Shown: positions 6,795 through 15,583, counted from the first letter of the stretch. The stretch: 38,564 nucleotides of DNA from an uncultured bacterium (GCA_913009575.1 CAJVWH010000005.1:1-38564), one strand, 5' to 3'. Made by a program: numbers and translations. The notes: a model not told the origin generated them from the sequence alone.

Positions 6795-7142
6795 ATGGTG
6801 GAAATTAAGGCAAAATTGAGTTATTACAGAGTGGCGCCGCGCAAAGTTCGTCTTGTGGCTGATTTGATTCGCGGGAAAAAAGCCGATGAGGCTTTGGCGC
6901 AGTTATCTTTCATTGGCAAAAGGTCAGCTCCGGATATTGCCAAGCTGTTGAAGTCGGCGATTAGTAACGCTAAAAACAATTACAAGGTTGATACGGAAGC
7001 CGTTGATTTATATATTAAAGAAATTAAAGTTGATGGAGGTCCGTCGTATAAAAGATATAGGCCGGTATGGCGGGGGATGGCGCATCCTTTCAGAAGAAGA
7101 ACATCCCATATTTCCATTGTTTTAGGAGAAAAGAAAAAATAA
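6795..7142 (+). CDS. rplV: 50S ribosomal protein L22
   Basis: 115 residues, normal size. Diagnostic segments are YRVAPRKVRLVADLIRGKKADEAL, SAISNAKNNY and the C-terminal PSYKRYRPVWRGMAHPFRRRTSHISIVL. The long beta-hairpin of L22 lines the exit tunnel and is a macrolide resistance site; it looks intact. The gene is 4 bases before rpsC. Confidence 0.96.
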   Translation: MVEIKAKLSYYRVAPRKVRLVADLIRGKKADEALAQLSFIGKRSAPDIAKLLKSAISNAKNNYKVDTEAVDLYIKEIKVDGGPSYKRYRPVWRGMAHPFRRRTSHISIVLGEKKK

Positions 7143-7146
7143 TTTT

Positions 7147-7797
7147 ATGAGTAAGACAGTTCATCCATACGCATTTAGAATAGGAGTAATTCGGGGCTGG
7201 AAGTCACGCTGGTTTAATGTTAAAAAATACAGACACTTTTTAAAAACAGATGTTTTAATCAGAGAATGGCTTGAAAAGAAATTAAGAGGAATGTATATTG
7301 AATCAATTGATATGGAAAGATCGCCTAATATTTTCCATTTAATTATCAAAACATCAAGGCCGGGATTATTGATAGGACGTAAGGGTGAGGGCTCTGAAAA
7401 GTTAAAGTCTGAGATAAAAAAGAAACTTGAGAAAATCAAAGCGGAGATTCCAAGAGAAATAAAATTGACGGTTGAAGAGGTGCGCTCACCTGAGATGCGC
7501 GCTAAAATTGTTTCTCAAATGGTTGCCGAAAATCTTGAAAAAAGAATGCCTTTCAGACGTATTATGAAACAAATGATGGAAAAAGTTATGGCGAATAAAG
7601 AAGTTGAAGGCGCAAAAATAGCTTTGTCTGGCAGATTGGGGGGAACGGAAATGAGCAGAAGAGAATGGTTGAAAAAGGGTAGAATTCCCTTGCAGACATT
7701 GCGTGCAAATGTTGATTTTGCGCGTGAACGCGCTCATTTGCCGTATGGCGATATTGGAATAAAAGTTTGGATTTATAGGGGTGAATTATTAAAATAA
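7147..7797 (+). CDS. rpsC: 30S ribosomal protein S3
   Basis: 216 residues. Contains the KH domain with the RNA-binding loop ([12 protein letters not shown]) and the C-terminal S3 domain ([42 protein letters not shown]). It lies at the mRNA entry channel and helps helicase activity and start selection. The N-terminus ([23 protein letters not shown]) matches the usual start. The rplP ATG follows 1 base after the stop. Confidence 0.96.
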   Translation: MSKTVHPYAFRIGVIRGWKSRWFNVKKYRHFLKTDVLIREWLEKKLRGMYIESIDMERSPNIFHLIIKTSRPGLLIGRKGEGSEKLKSEIKKKLEKIKAEIPREIKLTVEEVRSPEMRAKIVSQMVAENLEKRMPFRRIMKQMMEKVMANKEVEGAKIALSGRLGGTEMSRREWLKKGRIPLQTLRANVDFARERAHLPYGDIGIKVWIYRGELLK

Positions 7798-7798
7798 A

Positions 7799-8218
7799 AT
7801 GGCATTATTTCCCAAAAAAGTAAAATTCAGAAAGTGGCAGAAAACAAGAAGAAACCCTAAAAAGAAACAAATTGCCACACGAGGAGCAACCCTTGCCTTT
7901 GGTTCTTTTGGGTTAAAATCCTGCGAACCGAAATGGATTAAGGCAAATCAAATTGAGGCGGCGCGGCGCGCAATGTCGCGCTTCGCGCAAAAGACGGGAA
8001 AAATATGGATACGTGTTTTTCCTGATAGGCCGATAACCGCCAAACCTGCGGAAGTTAAAATGGGAAAAGGTAAGGGTGATCCGGTTGGTTATGTCGCTCC
8101 GGTAAGGACGGGAACCATTATTTTTGAAGTTGACGGAATGGCTGAAGACGCGGCGCGTGAGGCATTGCGCAAAGCTGGTGCGAAATTGCCGTTAAAAACT
8201 AAGATTATAAGCCGATAA
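7799..8218 (+). CDS. rplP: 50S ribosomal protein L16
   Basis: 139 residues, the usual length. Motifs include [73 protein letters not shown] and a C-terminal [10 protein letters not shown]16 organises the A-site side of the peptidyl transferase centre. Only 5 bases separate its stop from rpsQ; the rpmC (L29) gene that normally stands here is missing. Confidence 0.96.
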   Translation: MALFPKKVKFRKWQKTRRNPKKKQIATRGATLAFGSFGLKSCEPKWIKANQIEAARRAMSRFAQKTGKIWIRVFPDRPITAKPAEVKMGKGKGDPVGYVAPVRTGTIIFEVDGMAEDAAREALRKAGAKLPLKTKIISR

Positions 8219-8223
8219 ATATT

Positions 8224-8457
8224 ATGCCAAAAAAGAAATTAAAAGGAGAAGTGGTTTCTGACGCGATGAACAAGACCGTCGTGGTTTTGGTTAATCGTTA
8301 TACTAAACATCCAAAATATAAAAAATATGTCCGCACCGGCAAAAAATATAAAGCACATGATGAAAAGAATGAATACAAGAAAGGGAACAAAGTCGTTATT
8401 GAAGAATGCAGGCCGATTTCAAAAGACAAACATTTCAGAATTATTAATGAATCCTGA
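8224..8457 (+). CDS. rpsQ: 30S ribosomal protein S17
   Basis: 77 residues, near the usual 80-85. OB-fold motifs are KLKGEVVSDAMNKTVVVLVNRYTKHPKYKKYVRTGKKYKAHDE and NKVVIEECRPISKDKHFRI. S17 is an early 16S rRNA binding protein. Placed directly after rplP because L29 is absent. A 69-base gap with AT-rich sequence and two 'gaacaagc'-like repeats separates it from rplN; no terminator is seen. Confidence 0.95.
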   Translation: MPKKKLKGEVVSDAMNKTVVVLVNRYTKHPKYKKYVRTGKKYKAHDEKNEYKKGNKVVIEECRPISKDKHFRIINES

Positions 8458-8526
8458 TTGATGTAATTGAAATTTATTTAGAATAATTGGAACAAGCGAA
8501 GCAATAGAACAAGCAGAATATTTACC

Positions 8527-8898
8527 ATGATTCAAACAGAAACAAAACTTAACGTGGCGGATAATAGCGGAGCGAAAATCGTTCAAGTTATTAAAGTATT
8601 GGGAGGGAGCCGGAGGCGCTATGCGCGCATCGGCGACCTTGTCGTTATTTCGGTAAAATCAGCCGAACCGAGAAAAATTGTGAAGAAGAAGGAGGTGCTC
8701 CATGCCCTGGTTGTGAGACAAAGGCAGCCTTTCAGGAGAAAAGACGGTTCCTATATCCGTTTTGACGAGAACGCCGCAGTCATTATTGAAAAAGGCAAAA
8801 AAGAACCCAAGGGCGGAAGAATTTTCGGACCCATCCCTCGCGAGATTCAAGAAAAAGGTTATAGTAAAATAATTTCGTTGGCGCCGGAGGTGGTTTAG
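8527..8898 (+). CDS. rplN: 50S ribosomal protein L14
   Basis: 123 residues, exactly the expected size. Signature stretches: [63 protein letters not shown]14 contacts 16S rRNA in an intersubunit bridge. It is the usual first gene of the spc operon, here continuous with the S10-type block. Confidence 0.97.
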   Translation: MIQTETKLNVADNSGAKIVQVIKVLGGSRRRYARIGDLVVISVKSAEPRKIVKKKEVLHALVVRQRQPFRRKDGSYIRFDENAAVIIEKGKKEPKGGRIFGPIPREIQEKGYSKIISLAPEVV

Positions 8899-8924
8899 AA
8901 AAATAAGGAGTAAGTAAAATTGGC

Positions 8925-9230
8925 ATGAATATAAAAATTAAAGATACGGTAAAAATAATTTCAGGCAAAGACAAGGGTAAAACCGGGAAGGTTACTCATG
9001 TTTTTCCCGATAAAAATAGAATTGTCGTTGATGGGGTGAACATCAATAAGAAGCATACGAAACCGAAAATGCAGGGGCAAAAAGGGCAGGTTGTCCAGAT
9101 GCCGATGCCTATTGCCGCCTCCAACGCGATGATTTTGTGTTCTTCCTGCAATAAGCCGACCAGAATCGGCAAAAAGCTCATCGGTTCAAAACGCGTCCGC
9201 GTCTGCAAAAAATGCGCCGGAGAACTCTAA
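8925..9230 (+). CDS. rplX: 50S ribosomal protein L24
   Basis: 101 residues, normal. KOW motif IKDTVKIISGKDKGKTGKVTHVFPDKNRIVVDGVNI, then the bacterial C-terminal part with a zinc-ribbon-like pair CSSCNKPTRIG...RVCKKC. L24 is an assembly initiator of the large subunit. It is the last r-protein gene here: rplE, rpsN, rpsH, rplF, rplR, rpsE, rplO and secY, which normally follow, are replaced by pilin-like genes. No convincing terminator follows. Confidence 0.95.
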   Translation: MNIKIKDTVKIISGKDKGKTGKVTHVFPDKNRIVVDGVNINKKHTKPKMQGQKGQVVQMPMPIAASNAMILCSSCNKPTRIGKKLIGSKRVRVCKKCAGEL

Positions 9231-9307
9231 ATAATATCTTGTTTGTCCATTGATACCTATTTCCGCCTATCGCTCCGGATGGATGATGGTTGGAAATAAT
9301 TTGTTTG

Positions 9308-9316
9308 TGTTATAAT
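9308..9316 (+). promoter_or_regulatory. Extended -10 promoter of the pilin-like cluster
   Basis: TGt-TATAAT with TATAAT at 9311-9316. The ATG at 9324 follows after 7 bases, the distance expected from a -10 box to the transcription start, so the mRNA should be leaderless. A weak TTGGAA (9290-9295) lies upstream at a short 15-base spacing. Confidence 0.6.
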
Positions 9317-9323
9317 AATTACA

Positions 9324-11057
9324 ATGAGGCGCGGAGGTTTTTCTCTCATTGAAACTCTTATCGGAACCGCTTTGATGCTGGTTGTTTTTGTTTCCATTTT
9401 CGGAGTTTTTAATATGGGTATTAAGATTGTCGGCAAGTCCAAAGCGAAAGCCGGAGCGATTGCGCTTGCCACGGAAAGAATGGAGTTGATAAGAAATCTT
9501 CCCTATAAGGATGTCGGGACGGCCGGCGGATTGGTCCCGGGGAATATACCCCAAACAGAATCTATTGTTTTGAACGGAATTAATTATACCCGCTCGGTGT
9601 TTGTCCAGTATGTTGACGACCCGAAAGACGGCCTTGACGCGAATGATGAAAACGGCGTCACCGCCGACTATAAAATCGCAAGAGTGGAGGTAAATTGGCC
9701 GGGCGCCGCCAGCCCGGTCATTTTTGTTTCCAATATCATCCCCAAGGGCATTGAGACCGTTGCCGGAGGGGGAACGCTCAAACTTAATGTTTTTGACGCA
9801 AGCGCCCTCCCTGTGGCGTCGGCGCAAGTGCATATTGAAAATCCAAACACCGACCCGCCGGTTTCCACCGATGTTTTTACAAACTCGCAGGGTAAACTTA
9901 TTTTTCCGGGGGTCGCCACATCCTCCGGCTATGAAATTACCGTTACAAAAGACGGCTACAGCGCCGCGCAAACTTACGGCGCCGATTCTTACAACGTTAA
10001 TCCGGATCCCGGGCACCTTACGATTCTTGAGGGGAAAACAACGGAAGCGAGTTTTGTAATTGACAAATTGAGCGTGAAAACAATAAGAACGTGGAAACCC
10101 GTGGGCGGTTTTACTTGGTATGATTATTTTGACGACTGGAACAAAGTTTCAACTTCCTCAAACATTTCCATAAGCGGCGGACGCGCCGCGCTGGCGGAAC
10201 AGGCGACCTCTTCTTATTTCAGCAGCGGCTTTCTGATGTCATTGGACCTCGGCGGCATTTCCAATCTTGTCAATTGGGGAGAATTTTCATGGAATGACAA
10301 CGAGCCGGCAAGCACGACAATTAAATACCAAGTGATGCATTATCAGGGCTCCGGCTTAGAGCCTGTTCCCGACTCTGATTTGCCGGGGAATGAGGCCGGT
10401 TTTGAAAATTCTCCGATTGACCTCACCGGACTTTCAACAAGCACTTATCCGACATTGCGTTTGATGGCCGATTTCAGCACCGATAACACCAGTTCAACTC
10501 CCGCGCTATTGGACTGGAAAATAACATGGAACGCCGGTCCCGACCCCCTTCCGAACATTCCGTTTCATATGCGGGGAGAAAAAACAATCGGCACCGATGC
10601 GAGTGGCGATGCGATTTATAAATATTCAAAAGATCTCTCCACCGGCGCTGGAGGGCAATTGGGAATAAATAATTTGGAATTTGACGTGTATAATATAAGT
10701 ATTGATGGCATTTCAACCGGTTATGACATATCGGAATCCTGTCCTTTCCAGCCGGTTAACATTTTGCCGGACACGACGAACACCACTGACTTGTATTTGG
10801 TCCCCCACGCCGACAATACCCTTTTGGTCGGAGTTGAGACCGGGTCCGGCGGTATGCTTGAGGACGCGAATGTCCGCCTTTATAAGACGGGATATAACGA
10901 AAGCAAAACCGCTTCCGCTTGCGGCCAGGCCTTCTTCACTCCGCTTTCATCAGGTTCCTATTCAATGGAAGTTTCAAAGAATGGTTATGAGACATCCACT
11001 TCAACACTGAGTATCAGCGGCCAAAAAACATTAGAAGTAATTTTGAATGAATTATGA
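9324..11057 (+). CDS. Type IV pilin-like protein with carboxypeptidase-regulatory-like domains
   Basis: 577 residues. The N-terminus is a prepilin leader: RRGG5|F6SLIE10, with cleavage after G5 and Glu at +5, then a hydrophobic helix (~11-35). This is a class III signal processed by a PilD-type peptidase. The rest is a large extracellular part: a pilin head (to ~145), a carboxypeptidase-regulatory-like Ig domain (~150-235), a central beta domain with Trp/Tyr-rich segments (~255-410), and a second regulatory-like domain at the C-terminus (~495-575). Such a long pilin-like protein is more likely a surface tip or adhesive subunit than the main pilin; that role is inference. Its 3' end overlaps the next pilin gene by 4 bases (ATGA). 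Confidence 0.82.
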   Translation: MRRGGFSLIETLIGTALMLVVFVSIFGVFNMGIKIVGKSKAKAGAIALATERMELIRNLPYKDVGTAGGLVPGNIPQTESIVLNGINYTRSVFVQYVDDPKDGLDANDENGVTADYKIARVEVNWPGAASPVIFVSNIIPKGIETVAGGGTLKLNVFDASALPVASAQVHIENPNTDPPVSTDVFTNSQGKLIFPGVATSSGYEITVTKDGYSAAQTYGADSYNVNPDPGHLTILEGKTTEASFVIDKLSVKTIRTWKPVGGFTWYDYFDDWNKVSTSSNISISGGRAALAEQATSSYFSSGFLMSLDLGGISNLVNWGEFSWNDNEPASTTIKYQVMHYQGSGLEPVPDSDLPGNEAGFENSPIDLTGLSTSTYPTLRLMADFSTDNTSSTPALLDWKITWNAGPDPLPNIPFHMRGEKTIGTDASGDAIYKYSKDLSTGAGGQLGINNLEFDVYNISIDGISTGYDISESCPFQPVNILPDTTNTTDLYLVPHADNTLLVGVETGSGGMLEDANVRLYKTGYNESKTASACGQAFFTPLSSGSYSMEVSKNGYETSTSTLSISGQKTLEVILNEL

Positions 11058-11665
11058 GCCCCGTAAAAAAACAAACATCAAATACCGGGTTTACACTCGT
11101 TGAAACGCTTGCCGTTATAGCGATTACCGCTTTGGTTTTTGCCGCCGTTTCTTGGGCAATCACTTCTTTTTATCGCGTTAACAGTTATATCATTCAACAG
11201 TCACTGGCGGTTAACAGCGCGAGGAGTGGTGTTGAACGAATGGTGCGGGAAATAAGGGAAGCGGCATATTCCGATACGGGCGCTTATCCCATTGTGAGCG
11301 CCAGCAGCACGGAATTTATTTTTTACAGCGATATCAACCGCAACAACAACGTGGAAAAAGTGAGATATTCGCTGGAAGGTTCTGATTTTGAGAGGGGTGT
11401 GATTGAAGCGAGCGGAGACCCGCCGGTTTACAATCCCGCCGACGAAACGGCAAAAGTTCTGTCCGCGTACGTACGCAATTCCGAGAGCCAGCCGGTTTTT
11501 ACTTATTTTGATTCTTCCGGAAACCAGATTGCGGACTTGAGCAATGTGAGCGGCATCACGCTGGTAAAGGTGAGATTAATTGTTAATGCCGCGGAGAGCC
11601 GGACGCCCGACGAATTCACCCTCCGTTCAACCGCGCAAATAAGAAATCTGAAAACAAACTTATGA
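11054..11665 (+). CDS. Minor pilin-like protein, GspJ/PulJ-like
   Basis: 203 residues. Prepilin motif NTG12|F13TLVE17 followed by a hydrophobic helix (TLAVIAITALVFAAVSWAITSFY). The soluble part (ARSGVERMVREIREAAYSDTGAYPIVSASSTEFIFYSD...) matches the general layout of GspJ/PulJ-type minor pseudopilins, which sit near the pilus tip. It overlaps its neighbours by 4 bases on both sides, so the three pilin-like genes form one translation-coupled unit. No pilus assembly ATPase, platform or prepilin peptidase is in the window. Confidence 0.8.
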   Translation: MSPVKKQTSNTGFTLVETLAVIAITALVFAAVSWAITSFYRVNSYIIQQSLAVNSARSGVERMVREIREAAYSDTGAYPIVSASSTEFIFYSDINRNNNVEKVRYSLEGSDFERGVIEASGDPPVYNPADETAKVLSAYVRNSESQPVFTYFDSSGNQIADLSNVSGITLVKVRLIVNAAESRTPDEFTLRSTAQIRNLKTNL

Positions 11666-13122
11666 GATATAAATTAAAAACCAAAAACCGTAAGATAAAC
11701 CACGGTTCAATCACATTGTTGGTGGTGATTTTTGCCGGAATATTTGTTTTGATTTTTGGGGGAACCGTTGGATTCATTTTTACTCAGCATCGTTTACAGA
11801 ACAAGAAAGCCGATTTGGGTTCGGCAATCCAAATAGCCGAGGCCGGCCTTGATTATTACAAATGGTTTCTGTCTCATTATCCCGATGACTTGAAGGACGG
11901 CACTGGAACGGCTGGACCTTATGAGCATGAATATTCCGACCCCGAGGGCGCTCCGATTGGAAAGTTTTCGCTTGCGATTTCAGGTAATTCCGTATGTAAT
12001 TCAGTTTCTTCAATTGACATCACGTCAACAGGTTGGACTTATTCCAGTCCGAACTTGAAACGGACAGTTAAGGCAAGATACTCCAAACCTTCGGTGGCGG
12101 AATATGCTTATATTATTGACGATAATGTTTGGGCGGGAGGCGACAGGGTGATAAAAGGCAGATACCATTCAAACGGCGGAATAAGAATGGACGGAGAAAA
12201 TGATTCTTTGGTGACAAGCGCGAAGGAAACTTGGAATTGCACACCTTCTTTTGACTGTAAGAGTCCTTACGAGGTAAAACCCGGAGTGTTCGGTGCGGGA
12301 AGCGGGTCTGAATTATGGCATTTCCCGTCAGAACTGATTGATTTCACAGGTCTTACTCTTGATCTCGCCCAGATGAAATACGCAGCCCAAAATTCGGGCG
12401 GTATTTATTTTCCCCCGCCAAGCGAAATAGGATATCCGAACGGACGGGGCTACCATGTGATATTCAAAAACGATGGAACTTTTAATGTTTATGTCATTAC
12501 CCGCCTCGGGCGCGTCTATAGTTACAGTAGCGATGAGGATTGGCATTGGAGTTATGAATCTATTTCCCGCGAAAGTTTTTATAATAATTATACTATTCCC
12601 TCTGGGTGCGGTCTGATTTTTGTTGAAGATGATTTATGGGTTGATGGCGAGGTTAAGGGCAAAGCGACTATCGCTTCAGCCGACCTTATTCATCCGAATG
12701 TTGACACAAATGTATGGCTGGACGGGAATATCACCTATACGACGCTTGACGGTTCAGACGGCTTGCTGATACTTGGAGAAAACAATGTCCGCATACCTCT
12801 TGTCTCGCCGGACCAAATGGAATTGCGGGGAATTTTTATGGCGCAAAAAGGGCATTTTGGCAGAAACTATTACACAGAGACAGGTTGGAATAGAGTCCCA
12901 TGGTCTCTCCGTTCTTATGTAAAAAGAGACACGCTTGAGATAACAGGTTCCATTGTAAGCAAGGGCAGGGTTGGAACTCAGTGGACTTGCGGTGGCTCAT
13001 ATTGTTCCGGATACGCAAACAGAGAAAATTCTTATGACCGAAAACTGATGTCCGCTCCGCCTCCAATGACTCCCTTCACCAGCGATGAATATAAATTTAT
13101 TGATTGGAACGAAAAGCAGTAA
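11662..13122 (+). CDS. PilX/GspK-like pilus-associated protein with large beta-rich ectodomain
   Basis: 486 residues. The N-terminus (NHGSITLLVVIFAGIFVLIFGGTVGFIF) is a pilin-like helix but lacks Glu at +5, as in GspK/PilX-type proteins. A following helix (KKADLGSAIQIAEAGLDYYKWFLSHYP) resembles the 'AEAG' region typical of PilX N-termini. The remainder is extracellular and beta-rich, with aspartate/glycine repeats (VDGEVKGKATIASADL, NVWLDGNITY) like a right-handed beta-helix. Position after two pilin genes supports a minor pilin or pilus-linked adhesin. The last bases of the gene carry the promoter of tpiA. Confidence 0.72.
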   Translation: MRYKLKTKNRKINHGSITLLVVIFAGIFVLIFGGTVGFIFTQHRLQNKKADLGSAIQIAEAGLDYYKWFLSHYPDDLKDGTGTAGPYEHEYSDPEGAPIGKFSLAISGNSVCNSVSSIDITSTGWTYSSPNLKRTVKARYSKPSVAEYAYIIDDNVWAGGDRVIKGRYHSNGGIRMDGENDSLVTSAKETWNCTPSFDCKSPYEVKPGVFGAGSGSELWHFPSELIDFTGLTLDLAQMKYAAQNSGGIYFPPPSEIGYPNGRGYHVIFKNDGTFNVYVITRLGRVYSYSSDEDWHWSYESISRESFYNNYTIPSGCGLIFVEDDLWVDGEVKGKATIASADLIHPNVDTNVWLDGNITYTTLDGSDGLLILGENNVRIPLVSPDQMELRGIFMAQKGHFGRNYYTETGWNRVPWSLRSYVKRDTLEITGSIVSKGRVGTQWTCGGSYCSGYANRENSYDRKLMSAPPPMTPFTSDEYKFIDWNEKQ

Positions 13123-13133
13123 AATGTTATCAT
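13104..13133 (+). promoter_or_regulatory. Promoter of tpiA-pgk inside the upstream gene
   Basis: TTGGAA (13104-13109), 18-base spacer, TATCAT (13128-13133) preceded by extended -10 TGt. The tpiA ATG follows after 7 bases, predicting a leaderless transcript. Confidence 0.55.
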
Positions 13134-13140
13134 TTATTTT

Positions 13141-13941
13141 ATGAAAAGACTGATTGTCGCCAATTGGAAAATGAATCCGCAGTCGCCGAAAGATGCCGAG
13201 CGGATTTTTGGCGGGATAAGGCGAACGGCTGTCAAATTAAAAAAAATTGAAACCGTAATTTGCCCCCCTTTTGTTTACTTGTCACTTGTCGGAATTGTCG
13301 GAAACCGGGTTTCCGACAAGAGGCTGAGTTTCTCCTTGGGAGCGCAGGATTTGTTTTGGGAAAATCCACCGGCAGGCAAGGGTTCTTATACCGGCGAGAT
13401 TTCGGCTGAAATGTTGAAGAGATTCGCCGTGAAATATGTCATTGTAGGTCATTCCGAGAGGCGCAGGCATCTCGGAGAAACAAATGAAATAATAAACAGG
13501 AAAATTAAAACCGCCTTGAAAGCCGGGCTGAGAGTTATTTTTTGTGTCGGGGAAAAAGAAAGAAACCCAAATGAAGATTATTTAAGGTTTGTAAAAGAAG
13601 AAGTCATAGCGGGATTAAAAGGCATCCAAAGGAAATTTTTGGGGAAACTGATTGTCGCTTACGAGCCGATTTGGGCAATCGGCAAAAAGGGGAGCGCCGC
13701 GGACGCGCCCGAAGATATTTTACAGATGGTACTATATATAAGAAGAATACTTTTGCTTGTCACGGACAAAGACTCGGCGCGTGTGATGCCTATTCTTTAT
13801 GGCGGATCAGTGGTTCCCAAAAACGCCGAGAGTTTTTTACGGAATGCGGGCATTCAGGGGCTTCTTATCGGCCATGAAAGCCTAATTCCAAAGGATTTTA
13901 ATGAAATTTTAAGAATTGCCGAAAAAATAAAAACAAAATGA
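13141..13941 (+). CDS. tpiA: Triosephosphate isomerase
   Basis: 266 residues, slightly above the usual ~250. It interconverts dihydroxyacetone phosphate and glyceraldehyde 3-phosphate in glycolysis. Catalytic residues are present: N8-W-K10 (ANWKMN), electrophilic H104 (IVGHSERR), base E175 (AYEPIWAIG), and the phosphate-binding YGGSV near the C-terminus. A 25-bp perfect palindrome lies in frame at residues 52-60 (IVGNRVSDK), in a loop before the GAQD strand, so the extra residues are at the surface. The stop overlaps the pgk start (ATGA). Confidence 0.95.
   Translation: MKRLIVANWKMNPQSPKDAERIFGGIRRTAVKLKKIETVICPPFVYLSLVGIVGNRVSDKRLSFSLGAQDLFWENPPAGKGSYTGEISAEMLKRFAVKYVIVGHSERRRHLGETNEIINRKIKTALKAGLRVIFCVGEKERNPNEDYLRFVKEEVIAGLKGIQRKFLGKLIVAYEPIWAIGKKGSAADAPEDILQMVLYIRRILLLVTDKDSARVMPILYGGSVVPKNAESFLRNAGIQGLLIGHESLIPKDFNEILRIAEKIKTK
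13295..13319. repeat. In-frame palindromic element in tpiA
   Basis: Arms ttgtcggaaacc and ggtttccgacaa are exact reverse complements with a single centre base. It also begins a short direct repeat (ttgtcggaattgtcgg). It encodes IVGNRVSDK in frame without disturbing the enzyme's active-site residues. Confidence 0.75.
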
Positions 13942-15047
13942 AATTACCAAGCGTAAAAAATGTCCAATTGAAAGGCAAGAAAGTCCTCTTGCGCGTAGAT
14001 TTTAATGTGCCGATAAAGAGAGGAAAAATTACCGATGATTTTCGCATCAAAAGAACTTTACCCACAATAAATTTATTAAAAAAAGAGGGTGCCAAGATTA
14101 TTTTAATGAGCCATTTAACAAGTGGCAGAGCGAAAAGTTTGCGTCCAGTTGCCAAGTTTTTGTCCGCCAGCTGGCAGATAGATTTCATTTCGGAAGTGTT
14201 GGGTCCAAAAGTTGAGGGCAGGATTTCCAGAATGAAAAACGGTGATATTTTACTTCTTGGAAACTTGCGTTCAAACGATGGCGAAGAAAAAAACAGCCCT
14301 GTTTTCGCGAGAGAAATGGCGAAACTTGGCGATATTTATGTGAATGACGCTTTCAGTGTTTCTCACAGAAAACATGCTTCCATTGTAAGTCTTCCAAAAT
14401 ATCTTCATTCGTATACCGGTCTGCTTTTTGCTGAGGAATTAAAAAATTTGCGGAGCGCCTTCAATCCGAAGCGCCCGTTTTTACTGATTCTTGGAGGTGT
14501 TAAATTCGGGAGCAAATTGGGGGTGCTGAAAAAATTCATTAAAACAGCCGACAAAATTTTTATTGGCGGTGCTTTGGCGAATAATTTTTTCAAAGCTCAA
14601 GGATTAAATATCGGAAAATCGGTGTTTGACGGAGGTATTTCAGTGAGAAAATATTTTAAAAGCCCTAAAATTATTTTGCCGATAGACGTAAAAACAAAAA
14701 ATACTTCCATTTTGGATTGTGGACCAAATACCGTCAAACTAATTTCAGGCATAATCAGCAAATCAAAATTTATTTTATGGAACGGCCCGCTGGGAGATTT
14801 TGAAAAGGCAGGTTTTGAAAAAGGGACTTGGAAAGTTGCGAAATTAATTGCAGGATCGCGGGCAAAAACAATAATAGGAGGAGGCGACACAATTGCAGCG
14901 GTCCGGGAAATCAACAACGGGAAACTTCTGGAAAAATTTTCTTTCGTCTCCACCGGAGGGGGTGCAATGCTGGAATTTCTCGCCAAAGGCACCTTGCCGG
15001 GAATTGAGGTGTTGATACGAAAACCATCCGACAATGGAAATAAATAA
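13938..15047 (+). CDS. pgk: Phosphoglycerate kinase (short form)
   Basis: 369 residues, shorter than the usual ~390-400. It transfers phosphate from 1,3-bisphosphoglycerate to ADP. Conserved parts: RVDFNVP (residues ~22-28), the substrate-binding NDAFSVSHRKHAS, LGGVKFGSKLGVL, WNGPLGDFE, and the nucleotide site GGGDTIAAV with STGGGAMLEFL. The usual 'EN...R' motif region is compressed (LLGNLRSNDGEEKN), as in other reduced Patescibacteria enzymes. It is co-transcribed with tpiA (4-base overlap) and followed by a terminator. Confidence 0.95.
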   Translation: MKLPSVKNVQLKGKKVLLRVDFNVPIKRGKITDDFRIKRTLPTINLLKKEGAKIILMSHLTSGRAKSLRPVAKFLSASWQIDFISEVLGPKVEGRISRMKNGDILLLGNLRSNDGEEKNSPVFAREMAKLGDIYVNDAFSVSHRKHASIVSLPKYLHSYTGLLFAEELKNLRSAFNPKRPFLLILGGVKFGSKLGVLKKFIKTADKIFIGGALANNFFKAQGLNIGKSVFDGGISVRKYFKSPKIILPIDVKTKNTSILDCGPNTVKLISGIISKSKFILWNGPLGDFEKAGFEKGTWKVAKLIAGSRAKTIIGGGDTIAAVREINNGKLLEKFSFVSTGGGAMLEFLAKGTLPGIEVLIRKPSDNGNK

Positions 15048-15081
15048 GAAATGTGCCAAGGAAGGCGTTACGGAAAAAAGC

Positions 15082-15107
15082 GCCGGATGTAATTTCCGGC
15101 ACTTTTT
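15082..15107. terminator. Bidirectional terminator between pgk and the HIT gene
   Basis: Stem gccgga/tccggc with loop tgtaatt. On the plus strand it is followed by actttttattt. On the minus strand the same hairpin is followed by gctttttt (from the gaaaaaagc at 15073-15081). It therefore serves both convergent genes. Confidence 0.8.
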
Positions 15108-15110
15108 ATT

Positions 15111-15557
15111 TCATAAATTTTTTTTGATTTTGTCGGCTGTTTTTTGAGATTCGCCCTTGGAATATGATTTGCCATGCCAGAGATGATAGCCATCATCCGC
15201 GAACCGCGGCATTATGTGAAAATGCGCGTGTGTGACAATCTGTCCGGCTGCGCTCTCGTTGTTCATTCCTATGTTTATTCCATCGGCATGGGTGCCCTTT
15301 TTTACGGCAATGGCGATTTTTTTGATGACGGGCGCCAGTTTGGCGAGCGTTTCATCCGGCAGGTCGTAGAGGTTTTCATAATGTTTTTTGGGGATAAGCA
15401 GAGTGTGACCGGGATTGATTGGTGTAATATCCAAAAAAGACAGGCAATTTTCATCCTCATAAATTTTATCCGCCGGAATTTCTCCTCTAACAATTTTGCA
15501 GAAAATACAGCTTGTTTTGTTAGATATTACTTTGGAATTTTTAGTGTGGCCACTCAC
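15111..15557 (-). CDS. HIT-family nucleotide hydrolase/transferase
   Basis: 148 residues. Histidine-triad protein: Cys-x2-Cys near the N-terminus (CIFCKIVRGEIPADKIYEDE), the INPGHTLLIPKKH region and the catalytic triad H-A-H-F-H (VTHAHFHIMPR). Members cleave AMP- or GMP-linked phosphoramidates and dinucleotides. The start is GTG at 15557, 6 bases from a TATCAT box, which suits leaderless initiation. There is no in-frame ATG before the conserved core. Divergent from recJ, with overlapping -10 boxes. Confidence 0.92.
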   Translation of the reverse strand: MSGHTKNSKVISNKTSCIFCKIVRGEIPADKIYEDENCLSFLDITPINPGHTLLIPKKHYENLYDLPDETLAKLAPVIKKIAIAVKKGTHADGINIGMNNESAAGQIVTHAHFHIMPRFADDGYHLWHGKSYSKGESQKTADKIKKNL

Positions 15558-15563
15558 ATTTAT

Positions 15564-15573
15564 ATGATATAAT
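15564..15573. promoter_or_regulatory. Overlapping divergent -10 boxes of recJ and the HIT gene
   Basis: Plus strand: TGa-TATAAT, with TATAAT at 15568-15573, 10 bases before the recJ ATG. Minus strand: TATCAT at 15569-15564, 6 bases before the HIT GTG. The two hexamers share two bases, so polymerase can occupy only one promoter at a time. Confidence 0.55.
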
Positions 15574-15583
15574 AAACAACATA

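Noticed and set aside
8458-8526. Small gene or L29 remnant between rpsQ and rplN
   Set aside because: No frame of useful length and no L29-like residues; only AT-rich sequence with short repeats.
9267-10016. 249-aa minus-strand ORF inside the pilin gene
   Set aside because: It is antisense to a well-supported prepilin gene and shows no recognisable fold or domain.
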